Source of the DNA: Acinetobacter pollinis
GTDB taxonomy: Bacteria; Pseudomonadota; Gammaproteobacteria; Pseudomonadales; Moraxellaceae
Assembly (NCBI RefSeq): GCF_015627175.1
Contig: NZ_VTDQ01000005.1
Location: 1 to 64,000 of the forward strand
Direction of reading: 5' to 3'
Length of the DNA: 64,000 nucleotides
The translations under genes and the position numbers were made by a program. Under the pieces are notes generated by a model that was given only the letters and a program-made list of their open reading frames with translations, was not told where the DNA came from and ran no database searches. Positions 39,874 through 50,099 of this stretch are shown piece by piece. Positions within the stretch are counted from its first letter, which is position 1; every line of letters starts with the position of its first letter.

Positions 39874-40594
39874 CATTTAGAGCTTGTGGCTCCGAAGCAG
39901 TAGAAGAAGATCGCTCAAGTACATCTGTAGCTGTTTGAATCGGATTAGGTAAACTTGTTGCTCGAGGTACAGGAGCATTCGTTAGATTCACTTCATAAAG
40001 TTTTGCATCCGATGATAGTTCATCTGTACCCATGTCATTGACATGTTTTGCATAGGTTGATAATGGCTGTACTGCTGGATGTAACGAATGAGGTAAATTC
40101 AAATTAAGATTTTGTAGTGCACGATTGGCTTGTGGTTCATTCGGGTACAAACCATAAGCCAAAATATAACGGTCTGGTTGGTTCTCGTTAGAAAGCCTAA
40201 AATAAATAAATTTATCGCGATCTTCCCTTTGCTTTAAGAAGTCTCTAATCACTTCTTCTTTACCGACTGTCAGCAACTCTAATGTAAAACCGTATGGATT
40301 ACGTTGAATAAATTTAGTTCCCCTAAATTCTGCTTCATGTGTACCAGAAATAATGGCGCGTGTTGTTTGCTGTAGTGGTTTTACTTGATCATCCAACACA
40401 CCCAAATTGGTCATGGCAGCAACTTTTTCAGATTGAAACTGTGGATGAATATCCTCTTCTTCAATATTCTTTTCTGGCTTAGGCAATGCTTTTGCTGTCA
40501 GACTTAAAAATAGTGCAGCAAATAAACAAATAGTGCCTATTCCAAGCGAAACCCATGGTAGGAAACTACGCTGTTTTTTTTGCTGCTTAGACAT
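39866..40594 (-). CDS. SPOR/DamX-like inner-membrane protein downstream of aroB
   Basis: A 242-aa protein with a basic cytoplasmic N-terminus (MSKQQKKQRS), one transmembrane helix (LPWVSLGIGTICLFAALFLSL) and a periplasmic part. Residues about 110-185 (FTLELLTVGKEEVIRDFLKQ ... YILAYGLYPNEPQANRALQNL) read as a SPOR-like fold, which binds denuded peptidoglycan at septa. In E. coli damX, a SPOR protein, likewise follows aroK-aroB, which supports the call. It begins 2 bp after aroB, so it is cotranscribed. It lacks DamX's long cytoplasmic region, so I give no symbol. Confidence 0.75.
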   Translation of the reverse strand: MSKQQKKQRSFLPWVSLGIGTICLFAALFLSLTAKALPKPEKNIEEEDIHPQFQSEKVAAMTNLGVLDDQVKPLQQTTRAIISGTHEAEFRGTKFIQRNPYGFTLELLTVGKEEVIRDFLKQREDRDKFIYFRLSNENQPDRYILAYGLYPNEPQANRALQNLNLNLPHSLHPAVQPLSTYAKHVNDMGTDELSSDAKLYEVNLTNAPVPRATSLPNPIQTATDVLERSSSTASEPQALNVH

Positions 40595-40596
40595 AT

Positions 40597-41685
40597 TTAT
40601 TGCCCTTTATTCTGATTATTTAAGATGGCTTGCTTCATTGCGTCTACATCAAAGTCATCTGTAATTACAGCTTGACCAAGTTGTTTCATTAGAATTAATC
40701 TAATTTTACCATCTAATACTTTTTTGTCATGAGACATGTAAGCCAAAAATTCATTTAGCGGTATGGTCGGGCATGCAATCGGTAAGTTTGCATTTTGAAT
40801 AATTTGCTTAACACGTGCTAAATCTTCAGACGAAATCCAGCCCATTAAATGAGATAGATCTGCCGCCATAACCATGCCAACAGCAACTGCTTCACCGTGT
40901 AGCCATGCACCATATCCTAAATAAGATTCAATTGCATGACCAAATGTATGTCCTAGGTTTAACAGTGCGCGCTCACCCTTTTCATGCTCATCATTTGCAA
41001 CAATACGTGCTTTATGTGCGCAAGAACGATAAACAGCCTCGGCCAAGGCTTTTTCATCTCCCGCAGTAAGTTGATGAATATTTTGTTCTAACCAAGATAA
41101 GAATTCGACATCGCCCAATAGTGCATATTTAATAATTTCTGCAAGACCTGCTGAAAGTTCGCGTGGTGGTAATGATGCCAACTGTGACATATCTGCAAAT
41201 ACGACTGATGGTTGTTTAAATGCACCAATCATATTTTTACCTAAAGGATGATTAATTCCTGTTTTTCCACCTACGCTCGAATCAACTTGTGACAATAACG
41301 TTGTTGGTACTTGAACAAAGTTCACACCACGCTGAAAACTTGCTGCTGCAAAACCTGCCATATCACCAATTACTCCACCTCCTAAAGCCAAGACAGTGCA
41401 ATCACGATTAAAACCTGCAGATAATAAAGCATCAAAAATAAGATTTAAATTTTCAATATTTTTAAATTTTTCACCATCACGCAAAATACAATATGCCGTT
41501 TTTTTATCTAATTTATTTAATGCGTTTTCATATACATCTAGATATAAAGGAGCAACCGTTTCATTCGTAACAATCATGACTTGTTTACCCAAAACATATG
41601 GCTGCAACAAATCTGCTATATTGAGTTGACTCCCAATAAATATAGGGTAACGGCGATCTCCAAGTTCAACATGTAATGTTTGCAT
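40597..41685 (-). CDS. aroB: 3-dehydroquinate synthase
   Basis: Second enzyme of the shikimate pathway, NAD- and metal-dependent. The 362-aa length is typical. Seen: the N-terminal [19 protein letters not shown], the NAD-binding [40 protein letters not shown], and the metal-binding residues in [11 protein letters not shown] and [10 protein letters not shown]. It lies between aroK and the DamX-like gene, with short gaps, at the end of the pil-aro operon. Confidence 0.96.
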   Translation of the reverse strand: MQTLHVELGDRRYPIFIGSQLNIADLLQPYVLGKQVMIVTNETVAPLYLDVYENALNKLDKKTAYCILRDGEKFKNIENLNLIFDALLSAGFNRDCTVLALGGGVIGDMAGFAAASFQRGVNFVQVPTTLLSQVDSSVGGKTGINHPLGKNMIGAFKQPSVVFADMSQLASLPPRELSAGLAEIIKYALLGDVEFLSWLEQNIHQLTAGDEKALAEAVYRSCAHKARIVANDEHEKGERALLNLGHTFGHAIESYLGYGAWLHGEAVAVGMVMAADLSHLMGWISSEDLARVKQIIQNANLPIACPTIPLNEFLAYMSHDKKVLDGKIRLILMKQLGQAVITDDFDVDAMKQAILNNQNKGQ

Positions 41686-41714
41686 AAAATTAAACCAGTT
41701 TTAAAATTAGGGAA

Positions 41715-42245
41715 TTACTCTAGAATTTCATCAAGAATTTGATACGCTAGATCTTTTGCTGCACCACTATGGGTATCTATAACAAAATGTGCAACTTCTC
41801 TATATAGAGGATCTCGAATCGTCAGTAAATCATGCAAACGTTGCTCTGGATTTTCAACTTGTAATAGTGGACGATTTTTATCTCTGTATGTTCGTTGCAA
41901 TTGAATTTCTACAGGTGCAAATAAATAAATGACAATACCACGCTGTTTGAGAAATTGTCGATTTACTTGTTGGGTTACAGCACCACCACCTGTGGCAAGT
42001 ACAATCTGCTTTTGCTGAGTTAACTCACCTAAAACACAAGCTTCTCGTTGACGAAATCCAAGTTCGCCTTCTTTTTCAAATATCCAAGGAATGGAGGCAC
42101 CAGTTTTTCTTTCTATTTCATGGTCACTGTCTATAAACTCTCGTCCAAGAATTTCAGCCAAATGACGTCCAACTGTTGTTTTCCCAGCCCCCATGGGCCC
42201 TACCAAATATATATTTGGTAGGGTAGTTATTGCTTTTTTTGGCAA
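41715..42245 (-). CDS. aroK: Shikimate kinase
   Basis: Phosphorylates shikimate with ATP. The 176-aa protein has Walker A GPMGAGKTT at residues 16-24, DSDHEIERKTGASIPWIFEKEGE, the shikimate-binding ATGGGAV, and RPLL with the lid Arg. The start is a TTG at 42245: no ATG lies between it and the P-loop, and GGTGG precedes it. It follows pilQ by 36 bp and precedes aroB, the same order as in pseudomonads and enterobacteria. Confidence 0.94.
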   Translation of the reverse strand: MPKKAITTLPNIYLVGPMGAGKTTVGRHLAEILGREFIDSDHEIERKTGASIPWIFEKEGELGFRQREACVLGELTQQKQIVLATGGGAVTQQVNRQFLKQRGIVIYLFAPVEIQLQRTYRDKNRPLLQVENPEQRLHDLLTIRDPLYREVAHFVIDTHSGAAKDLAYQILDEILE

Positions 42246-42281
42246 GGAGCCACCTACTTCATTACATCAATTAAGCTTATA

Positions 42282-44384
42282 TTAATGATTTCTTGAAACA
42301 GTGTCATTAACAATTCGTGGTGTAATGAAAATCAGTAGCTCTCTTTTTTGTTCTGAACGTGTTCTGTTCTTGAACAAATTACCTAGCCCCGGAATATCTC
42401 CAAGTAATGGAACCTTGTTGACACTATTTGACGTTGTATTCTCGTAAAGTCCACCAAGTACAACAGTCTCACCATTATTAACTAACACATTCGTTTGCAA
42501 TGTATTGGTATCAATTGCATATCCTGCATTCGTTAATAGACCTAAAGTATCTTTAGAAATATTTAACTTCATTTGAACTTTGCCATCAGGTGTAATACTT
42601 GGTGTGACTTTTAACTCAAGTACTGCATCTTGGAATGTTGTCGTCGTTCCACTATTGGCACTTGTAGTTGCATACGGAATTTTTGCACCAGATTTAATAA
42701 TTGCTTCTTGTTTATCACCAGTCATGACTTTAGGTGTAGACAATACCTCTCCTAAACCATCGGTCTGTAATGCCGATAATTCTAAAGAAAGTAATGAATC
42801 TGCTGTGTTTAAAATACCAAAAGCAATGCTTGAAGAACCTGCAATTGTAGAGCCCAAATCAACACTTAAGTTATTTGAAAGAGTGTTTGATGTTCTAAGC
42901 GTATTTACATTTGAAATTGAGCTACCAATTAGTGTACCTGTACTACGTGTATTGGTTCCATCTGTTACAACACCACTACGCCCAGTATAACCCCATTTCA
43001 CACCAATCGATTTAGAGAAATCTGTAGACGCACGAACAATACGTGCTTCAACCATAACCTGTTTAACAGGAATGTCGAGTTGTTTCAATAAATCTTGGAT
43101 TTGAGAAATTTTATTGGCAGTATCATTTACAATGATTGTATTTGTACGATCATCTACAGAAATTGTACCTCTTGGGCTTAGAAGCGAACCACCGCCATTA
43201 TCATTACCATCAGTAGGTTCTCTTCCATCTGTATTTCCTGACTTTTTAGTTGCAGAAATCAGCTTTTGAATATCTGATGCTTTTGCATAATTCAACTGAA
43301 TATATTCAGTCTGTAAAGGAGCAAGTTTAATTGATTGTGAATATAATTTGGCTTGCTCTTCATCATACTTAATCATGTCAGCAGTTGCTGCAATCCAAAT
43401 AACATTACCTGTACGGCGCTGATCTAAGTTTTTCGTTTGAAGAATTAATGCAAGTGCTTGATCAGCAGGAACATCTTTTAAATGAAGTGTAATGCTTCCT
43501 TGAACATTATCTGCAACAACGATATTCTCGCCCGAGAAATCTGCAAGCAACTGGAGAACTCTTCGAATTTCAATATCTTGGAAATCTAGAGAAATCTTTT
43601 TACCTGTATATTTAGGTGCTTGAGTTGCCCTTTGGCTTGGATCAACCTTTTTACTTACATTAATAGTTAACTTATTTTCAGCCTGATAAGCCATATAGTC
43701 AAAACTATTGTTTGCTTGAATTTCAACAATTCCATTATTGCCATCGTTATAGCTATCTACAACAGAAACAGGCGTAGCAAAATCATTCACGTTCAAACGA
43801 CGTGCCAAATACATTGGTATTTTATTTCCAGCAAATCGTGCAATAATCTTATTATTACGTTGCTGCACATCTACGGGTGTTTTCGGATCTGAAAGATCTA
43901 TGATGATCTGACCCGCACCCTTATCATTTCTTTGGAAACTGATATTTGAAACACCTTGTACAGCCGATGCTACTGTAGATACAGGTTTAACATCGTTTAC
44001 TTGCGATGCAGGTACAATCTTTAAAATATAAGTATTCCCTTCAACACGTGTAGAAAACTTACTATTTTGTTTTAAGTCAACATTTAAACGAGTACGCCCA
44101 TTGTCTGACGATAAGTTTAGTGCACTTACCTGATCGTTTGAGAATGGAATTTGACTTTGTGTTGTAGAATTTGCCGTATCAGGAAAATCTAAAATAAGCT
44201 GAGATGCCTGTTGTACTTGATATGCTTTTGGCTGCGGAGGCAAACCATTAAACATAACACGTACTTCAGTACCCTGATTTAACTGCATTGGCACAACATT
44301 AGTCACAGCAACACCAGCCTGTGCAGCTTGCATGATTGCAACTACTGCTGTACCTAAAAGAAGTTGACGAGAGATAGAGTTCAT
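42282..44384 (-). CDS. pilQ: Type IV pilus secretin PilQ
   Basis: Outer-membrane secretin through which type IV pili extrude, also needed for DNA uptake. The 700-aa protein has a signal peptide (LLLGTAVVAIMQAAQAGVA), two AMIN-type peptidoglycan-binding domains, an N0/STN domain (ISLDFQDIEIRRVLQLLADF), an N1 domain with a Gly/Asn-rich insert (DGREPTDGNDNGGG) and the C-terminal secretin channel ending with the signature VPLLGDIPGLGNLFKNRTRS. Fifth gene of pilMNOPQ. Confidence 0.95.
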   Translation of the reverse strand: MNSISRQLLLGTAVVAIMQAAQAGVAVTNVVPMQLNQGTEVRVMFNGLPPQPKAYQVQQASQLILDFPDTANSTTQSQIPFSNDQVSALNLSSDNGRTRLNVDLKQNSKFSTRVEGNTYILKIVPASQVNDVKPVSTVASAVQGVSNISFQRNDKGAGQIIIDLSDPKTPVDVQQRNNKIIARFAGNKIPMYLARRLNVNDFATPVSVVDSYNDGNNGIVEIQANNSFDYMAYQAENKLTINVSKKVDPSQRATQAPKYTGKKISLDFQDIEIRRVLQLLADFSGENIVVADNVQGSITLHLKDVPADQALALILQTKNLDQRRTGNVIWIAATADMIKYDEEQAKLYSQSIKLAPLQTEYIQLNYAKASDIQKLISATKKSGNTDGREPTDGNDNGGGSLLSPRGTISVDDRTNTIIVNDTANKISQIQDLLKQLDIPVKQVMVEARIVRASTDFSKSIGVKWGYTGRSGVVTDGTNTRSTGTLIGSSISNVNTLRTSNTLSNNLSVDLGSTIAGSSSIAFGILNTADSLLSLELSALQTDGLGEVLSTPKVMTGDKQEAIIKSGAKIPYATTSANSGTTTTFQDAVLELKVTPSITPDGKVQMKLNISKDTLGLLTNAGYAIDTNTLQTNVLVNNGETVVLGGLYENTTSNSVNKVPLLGDIPGLGNLFKNRTRSEQKRELLIFITPRIVNDTVSRNH

Positions 44385-44441
44385 GCTGTGATCATCCCCA
44401 AAAAATATTGAATTACAATTTTCATTATTATCCCCAAAAAA

Positions 44442-44966
44442 TTAAGATGTTTGACCCAATAAAACTAAAGCTCGTGGTCGCTCAACATATCCGCCATTGC
44501 CATCAGAGATAACTTCTAATAAATCAATCTTGGTTGGAGATATTTTCACAATTCGGCCTTGATTAAGTCCCATATAGTTACCCGCCTGAACACGATAAAT
44601 TTGTGAGTCAGGTGCTTGTATGAGCGCAATATCATTACCATTTGCACCGCGTAAAGTCCCTTTCATCGCTAACGACTCAAGTGGATATACCTCTAGCGGT
44701 TGTTGTGCTCTAGAAAAATTCGGATAAACACGTTTACCTGCCATAACCTTGAGCTCTGTATACAAAGAGCTTGGTAGGAAAGGACTACGTAAATTTTGTG
44801 CCCCATATTGAAAAGAGGGTGTTGTTTCAAATATTGGTGCTTTTTCTACAGGTAATGGAGGTTGATTTTTAATAGACTCCATTTCTTGATTGACAACACT
44901 CGTTCTCGATCCACACCCAGAAAGAAGAAGCAAAACGCAAGTTAAGCAAGTTAATTGATAACGCAT
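44442..44966 (-). CDS. pilP: Type IV pilus lipoprotein PilP
   Basis: Inner-membrane lipoprotein linking PilNO to PilQ. The 174-aa product begins MRYQLTCLTCVLLLLSGCGS with a lipobox (LSGC) and then a flexible periplasmic linker. The folded part has LESLAMKGTLRGANGNDIAL and VQAGNYMGLNQGRIVKISP, the typical PilP beta-domain. The start overlaps the pilO stop by 1 nt (TAATG). Confidence 0.94.
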   Translation of the reverse strand: MRYQLTCLTCVLLLLSGCGSRTSVVNQEMESIKNQPPLPVEKAPIFETTPSFQYGAQNLRSPFLPSSLYTELKVMAGKRVYPNFSRAQQPLEVYPLESLAMKGTLRGANGNDIALIQAPDSQIYRVQAGNYMGLNQGRIVKISPTKIDLLEVISDGNGGYVERPRALVLLGQTS

Positions 44967-45676
44967 TATTTGGCCCCTGTACTTGAATTCGGTTGACTGC
45001 CTAACGAACTCAGCTCATTGCCTAAATAGCGGTATGTTTTTGCATTTACAATATAGCTTAGCTCAGGTATTTCAGATTTTTTATTGCTATTCGGCTGTGC
45101 CGTAATTGAAAAATCTTGTAAAGTGACAATTCGTGGCAATAAAGCAATATCACTTGCAAACTGACCGAATGCATGGAAATCGCCAGTCGCTTCAATCGAA
45201 ATCGGTTGCTCTAAGAAAAAGTTCTGTCGAATTTCTGGGTCAAGACGGATATTTTTAAACTTCAAACCAGACTCTACACCAGTAACGTTAATGTCCTCAA
45301 CCAGCCCAGGAATCTCAGACTCTTTTGGTAATTGTTGAAGTTGTTCATTAAAACTGTCTTGCATTGTTTTGAGCTGTTGCTCATAACGCTCTAAGTTTCT
45401 TAATGTAGATTCTTTTTGACGATACTCATTCAGCAAATTCTCTTCTTGTGCACGTGCTGTCGAAATTTGATCGATGACACTGCTCACAAGAACAAAATAA
45501 CCCACTACGCAAATGACAAATGTAATGAACAGCCAACATGTAAACTTAACAATAATTGGCCAGCTTCCATAGTTATTTGGATCGAGTGAGTTAAACTGCT
45601 GGGTAAACTTTTTAAATGTCATCTTCGACTTAGGGGGTTGTGTTGACACATCATTCAAATCATTTTCTTGACTCAT
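44966..45676 (-). CDS. pilO: Type IV pilus alignment protein PilO
   Basis: Inner-membrane bitopic protein that pairs with PilN. The 236-aa protein has a cytoplasmic N-terminus, one transmembrane helix (FTCWLFITFVICVVGYFVLV), a coiled coil (about residues 80-120, ENLLNEYRQKESTLRNLERY in part) and a ferredoxin-like periplasmic domain (SGLKFKNIRLDPEIR; EATGDFHAFGQFASDIALLP). It starts 3 bp after pilN and overlaps pilP. Confidence 0.94.
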   Translation of the reverse strand: MSQENDLNDVSTQPPKSKMTFKKFTQQFNSLDPNNYGSWPIIVKFTCWLFITFVICVVGYFVLVSSVIDQISTARAQEENLLNEYRQKESTLRNLERYEQQLKTMQDSFNEQLQQLPKESEIPGLVEDINVTGVESGLKFKNIRLDPEIRQNFFLEQPISIEATGDFHAFGQFASDIALLPRIVTLQDFSITAQPNSNKKSEIPELSYIVNAKTYRYLGNELSSLGSQPNSSTGAK

Positions 45677-45679
45677 GGT

Positions 45680-46315
45680 TTACTCCCCCTCTTCTCTGTC
45701 TTCATCAACTGTCGTTAATGCATTAATATCTTTTGCTTTCTCGCCTAGATTTGCCGTCACTACGAACATGCCATACTTGTCTTCGTCACGTGGGACAACC
45801 GAACCAGGTGTAGTTGGATTTGACTTTGTATCATTTGCTAAGAAAGAACTCATAAACACATTACGATACCAAGGAGATGCCGACATCAGACGCATTAATT
45901 CCGCAACTGCATTTGGACTTTCAGCACGTCCTTCTAATGTAAAGCTGTCGCCATTTCTCGTAAATTTAGTTAAATATACGTTTTTAGGAATAACTCGTGG
46001 CAATTCATCAACAATGCGTACAATAACAGGACGTTGAGATTGAAGATTTTGAATCAGATGCATACGATCTACAATTTCTTTTCTTCGCTCTTGAAGACCA
46101 TCTAAAGAACTTAACTTCTGATTAAGCTGATTATTATGATCTACGATGATCTGATTCGCTTGGTTTTGATCTGTGAGTCTTTGATCAAAGAAGAACCATG
46201 TTGCTGCAACGATAAATACCCCAATTAAAGCAGCAACCACTGACATAAAGACAAATGCTTTTTTCCGAGCTTCTCGAAGCTCATCTCGCCAAGGTAACAG
46301 GTTAATTTTAGACAT
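45680..46315 (-). CDS. pilN: Type IV pilus protein PilN
   Basis: PilN binds PilM through its short cytoplasmic tail and PilO in the periplasm. The 211-aa product begins MSKINLLPWRDELREARKK, the conserved INLLPWR motif that docks on PilM. A transmembrane helix (FVFMSVVAALIGVFIVAATW), a coiled coil and a periplasmic domain (PKNVYLTKFTRNGDSFTLEG) follow. It overlaps the pilM stop by 1 nt. The C-terminus is acidic (DEDREEGE). Confidence 0.95.
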   Translation of the reverse strand: MSKINLLPWRDELREARKKAFVFMSVVAALIGVFIVAATWFFFDQRLTDQNQANQIIVDHNNQLNQKLSSLDGLQERRKEIVDRMHLIQNLQSQRPVIVRIVDELPRVIPKNVYLTKFTRNGDSFTLEGRAESPNAVAELMRLMSASPWYRNVFMSSFLANDTKSNPTTPGSVVPRDEDKYGMFVVTANLGEKAKDINALTTVDEDREEGE

Positions 46316-47373
46316 TAATCAAAACTCCTTAACGCAGCACCACAAGCAACCATTAACGACGGCGCATCTTGTTTAATCTGTTTAATATTGACTTGAGGAG
46401 AAAAGGTCATTTGTAGGAAAGGATCAGCAACCGTCACGCGATAACCTAATGTGCTTTGCAAAAACTTTGCTAAACCCTCTAGATTTGCTGTTCCACCGGC
46501 AAGTAAGACATGGTCAATTTCATCATATGGCGATGCTGAGAAAAAAAGCTGTAATGAACGCATGGCTTGTTGTGCTAGCGAGTCCATAAATGGGTGCAAT
46601 ACCTCCGATTCATAATCATCAGGTAAAGTATCTTCTTTTTTGGCACGACCTGCTTCTGCATAAGACAGTCCATATCGGTCCTGAATGTCGAGCGTTAATT
46701 GACGACCACCAAAATTATGCTCACGTGTGTAAACAATTTTTCCATGATCTAGAATCGACAAAGTCATCATCGAGTGACCAATATCGAAAAGTGCAATAAC
46801 TTTTGCTGCAATTGGTAGTGTATTTTCAAAAACAGTAAAGGCACGCTCAACCGTTAAGCTTTCAACATCCGCTACTTTAGGTGTAAGACCAGCGTAAATT
46901 AATGCCTCATTACGCGTATCTACATTTTCTGTTCTTGTCGCAACCAATAAAACATTCACTTTGTTTGTCTTGTTTGGTACAACAGATAACACTTCAAAAT
47001 CTAAACTGACTTCGTCTAATGCAAATGGAATATATTGCTCAGCATCTAAACGAATTTGAACTTCACGTTCATCATCATTCATATCCTGATCCATTTCTAT
47101 GACTTTAGAAATTACACTTGCAGTTGGCACTGCAAACGCAGCCGCATCTGAGCGAGGATTACCTTGCTCAATCGCAGCTTGAATTGCTTCCGAAACAGCT
47201 TCCGGATTAACAATATTTTTTTCTACCACGGCACCTTCTGGTAGGGGTGCAATCGCATAGCTTACAACTTCATAGCGACCGCCTTTCACAGAAAGTTCCA
47301 AAATCTTCACAGAAGTTGAACTAATATCAACTCCCACTAACCCCTTTTTCGGTTTACTATTTAACCTAAGCAC
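46315..47373 (-). CDS. pilM: Type IV pilus actin-like protein PilM
   Basis: Cytoplasmic FtsA/actin-like ATPase of the pilus alignment complex. The GTG at 47373 is taken as start (MLRLNSKPKKGLVGVDISST), giving 352 aa with GGGAT about 9 nt upstream; a TTG 18 nt earlier is in frame but has no site. Seen: phosphate-1 loop GVDISSTSVK, IALFDIGHSMMTLSI (phosphate 2) and LLAGGTANLEGL (adenosine motif). First gene of pilMNOPQ, divergent from the PBP1A gene; a spaced inverted repeat lies between them. Confidence 0.94.
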   Translation of the reverse strand: MLRLNSKPKKGLVGVDISSTSVKILELSVKGGRYEVVSYAIAPLPEGAVVEKNIVNPEAVSEAIQAAIEQGNPRSDAAAFAVPTASVISKVIEMDQDMNDDEREVQIRLDAEQYIPFALDEVSLDFEVLSVVPNKTNKVNVLLVATRTENVDTRNEALIYAGLTPKVADVESLTVERAFTVFENTLPIAAKVIALFDIGHSMMTLSILDHGKIVYTREHNFGGRQLTLDIQDRYGLSYAEAGRAKKEDTLPDDYESEVLHPFMDSLAQQAMRSLQLFFSASPYDEIDHVLLAGGTANLEGLAKFLQSTLGYRVTVADPFLQMTFSPQVNIKQIKQDAPSLMVACGAALRSFD

Positions 47374-47435
47374 AATAAATATCCCAATCAAAACAATCTA
47401 TTTTTATAAGAACAAACGCGATAACTTAAAACTAC

Positions 47436-47487
47436 TGTTCGCAAGATAACCAATATAATAACGTATATAGTACTTTTTATGCGAACA
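47436..47487. promoter_or_regulatory. Spaced inverted repeat between pilM and mrcA
   Basis: TGTTCGCA (47436-47443) and TGCGAACA (47480-47487) are perfect 8-bp inverted copies with 36 bp between them. They flank the AT-rich core (TATAATAACG) that probably holds the divergent promoters. Candidate operator; regulator unknown. Only 171 bp separate the two genes. Confidence 0.4.
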
Positions 47488-47544
47488 TTCTAAGCTATAC
47501 TTTCATTCTGCTGCCCAATTCATATATCAAAACTAATACATATT

Positions 47545-50091
47545 ATGAAAAATTCATATTGCTCAGGTCGAATTTACCCACTTTTTTTGCTACTAGTTAT
47601 CATTATTATAGCAGTTCCGGTCGGTTTTTATGGAATGTATCTCTACATTGCACCATCTCTTCCTGATATGAGTAGCATCAAAAAAGCCCCTTTACTCAAA
47701 CCAATTCAAATTTATACCTCCGATAATCAACTCATTGGTGAATATGGTGGAAGGCTTTCAGTACCTATCGAATACAAGCAAATTCCTCCCCAGTTCATTC
47801 ATGCATTCTTGGCTGCTGAAGATTCCTCCTTTTTCGAACATAGTGGTATTAGTTTAAAAGGCCTTGGACGCGCAGTTAGCGAGAGTATCTCAGGCTCCGA
47901 CGTGCAAACTGGTGGTTCAACAATTACCATGCAGGTTGCGAAAAATTATTACCTTAGTCCCGAAAGAACATTAAAGAGAAAACTTACAGAAGTCTTCCTT
48001 GCCCGAAAACTCGAGCAAAATTTAAGCAAAGAAGAAATTTTATCACTTTATGTGAATAAAATCTTCCTCGGAAAAAATGCTTATGGTATTGCTGCTGCAG
48101 CTAAAATTTATTACAACAAAAATTTAAATCAACTTAGCTTGGCTCAAATGGCCATGATTGCAGGTCTACCTAAAGCACCATCTAAATACAATCCCGTTGC
48201 AAATCCAGAGAGAGCTCTAGAAAGAAGAAACTGGATTCTCGGTCGAATGTTACAACTTGGCTATATTAACCAGCATGAATATCAAATTGCTGTTGCAGAA
48301 TCATTAAATTTAGATATGCCAGATCGAGGTATTACCACACAATTCCCATATATTGGTGAGTTAGTTCGTTCCGAAATTGTAAGCAAATTTGGTACAGCAG
48401 CTGTAGATGCCGGTTTTAAGATTTATACCACAATTAATAGCAAACGTCAGGCTTATGCAGAAGAAGCAGTTCAAAATGGTTTAGAAGAATATGATCGCCG
48501 TCACGGATGGCGTGGTGCAGAAGCACACGACAAGCCATTAAGTCAATTTTTCGCTTATGCAAATACTTACCCTGCAAAAGTGGTTGAAGTAAACCAAACC
48601 AGTTTTGTTGCTGAACAAAAAGATGGTAAGAAAGTGACTGTTTCTTGGGAAGGCATGGCATGGGCAAGACCGTACCAAAATGCAAATAGTGTTGGCCCTG
48701 CACCAACAAAAGCATCTCAAATTGTTAAAATAAATGATATTGTTCGACTGCGCCCAAACGCTAACCAAACGTTATGGTCACTTGTTCAAATTCCAAAGGT
48801 TCAAGGTCAACTTGTTGCATTAAATCCAAACAATGGGGCTGTAGAAGCAATTGTGGGCGGATACAGTTACTATCAATCAACCTTTAACAGAGCATTACAA
48901 GGCTGGAGACAACCAGGTTCTACAATCAAGCCATTTATTTATGCATTGGCACTCGAACGTGGCATGACACCAAATACGATGGTAGATGATGATCCAATTA
49001 CCATTGGAAAATGGTCACCTAAAAACTCAGATGGTCGTTTTTTAGGTATGATTCCTTTACGTACCGCTTTATATCTTTCTAGAAATACAGTATCTGTACG
49101 ATTGCTACAAAGCGTCGGTATTGAACGTGCTAGACAACTACTTATGGATTTTGGTTTACAAGAAAACCAAATTCCTCGAAACTATACTATTGCATTAGGG
49201 ACTCCCGAAGTATTACCTATTCAAATGGCAACAGGGTATGCAACCTTTGCTAACGGTGGTTATCGAATTGAGCCTTTTTTCATTGATCATATTGATGACG
49301 CTTACGGCAAAACGATCTATCGTGCTAATCCAGATTATGCATGTATTCCCTGCATAGATGAGGAAAGTGCAAAGAAAGCAGGACAAATTTCAAGTACGCC
49401 AGATGATGAAGCATTTACAACTCACCATCAAAACAACCAAAATGTGCCAAAGCTAAAACAAGTCGATCAAAACCAAAGTGATTACCGTCAAGCACAAAGA
49501 ATTTTGAAATCAAGTTCAGCTTATGACATGGCGAATATACTCCACGATGTTATTCAGATTGGTACAGGTCGTGCGGCTCTTTCAGTGGGACGAGATGACT
49601 TAGGTGGTAAAACAGGAACAACCAATGATGCAAGAGACGCATGGTTCTCAGGTTTCAATGGAAAGCTAGTAACAGTTACTTGGGTAGGCTTCGACCAACC
49701 AACAACGCTAGGTAAGAGAGAGTACGGCGGTGTCGCTGCCCTTCCTATTTGGGCAAATTTCATGAAAAATGCTTTAAATGGTACACCATATGCATGGGTC
49801 AGCTTCGATAAAAATGCTTCCGATCCCGATCTGCATATGACACCTCAACAGCGTCTTTCTCAAAGTGATGATCGAGCATCACCACCATTAGCTCATCCTA
49901 TTTATCGCGCAGTTGTGCCTGCAAAACCAAAAATCAATAAAGATTTTGAAAACTTACCTGAAGATTCCGGTCTTATCCCAGAGAGTGAAAATGAAAACAA
50001 CTCGACAAATAAGGTCGCAAATCCTGCACCTACGCCAGCACCATCAAGTAAAAAAGATGATTTAGAACAGCTTATTAATCAAGTTCAATAA
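47545..50091 (+). CDS. mrcA: Bifunctional penicillin-binding protein 1A
   Basis: Class A PBP with glycosyltransferase and transpeptidase activity. The 848-aa protein has an N-terminal transmembrane anchor (PLFLLLVIIIIAVPVGFYGM), the GT51 domain with EDSSFFEHSG (catalytic Glu92) and GGSTITMQVAKN, an OB-like linker and the transpeptidase domain with STIK (459-462), SRN (512-514) and KTGT (689-692). The C-terminus is Asn/Pro/Ser-rich. Divergent from pilM, as in Pseudomonas and Acinetobacter. A palindromic terminator follows. Confidence 0.96.
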   Translation: MKNSYCSGRIYPLFLLLVIIIIAVPVGFYGMYLYIAPSLPDMSSIKKAPLLKPIQIYTSDNQLIGEYGGRLSVPIEYKQIPPQFIHAFLAAEDSSFFEHSGISLKGLGRAVSESISGSDVQTGGSTITMQVAKNYYLSPERTLKRKLTEVFLARKLEQNLSKEEILSLYVNKIFLGKNAYGIAAAAKIYYNKNLNQLSLAQMAMIAGLPKAPSKYNPVANPERALERRNWILGRMLQLGYINQHEYQIAVAESLNLDMPDRGITTQFPYIGELVRSEIVSKFGTAAVDAGFKIYTTINSKRQAYAEEAVQNGLEEYDRRHGWRGAEAHDKPLSQFFAYANTYPAKVVEVNQTSFVAEQKDGKKVTVSWEGMAWARPYQNANSVGPAPTKASQIVKINDIVRLRPNANQTLWSLVQIPKVQGQLVALNPNNGAVEAIVGGYSYYQSTFNRALQGWRQPGSTIKPFIYALALERGMTPNTMVDDDPITIGKWSPKNSDGRFLGMIPLRTALYLSRNTVSVRLLQSVGIERARQLLMDFGLQENQIPRNYTIALGTPEVLPIQMATGYATFANGGYRIEPFFIDHIDDAYGKTIYRANPDYACIPCIDEESAKKAGQISSTPDDEAFTTHHQNNQNVPKLKQVDQNQSDYRQAQRILKSSSAYDMANILHDVIQIGTGRAALSVGRDDLGGKTGTTNDARDAWFSGFNGKLVTVTWVGFDQPTTLGKREYGGVAALPIWANFMKNALNGTPYAWVSFDKNASDPDLHMTPQQRLSQSDDRASPPLAHPIYRAVVPAKPKINKDFENLPEDSGLIPESENENNSTNKVANPAPTPAPSSKKDDLEQLINQVQ

Positions 50092-50099
50092 GATTAGGG

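Noticed and set aside
42580-42990. Open frame of 136 codons opposite pilQ
   Set aside because: It lies wholly inside the secretin domain of PilQ on the other strand, with no start signal and no recognisable motif.
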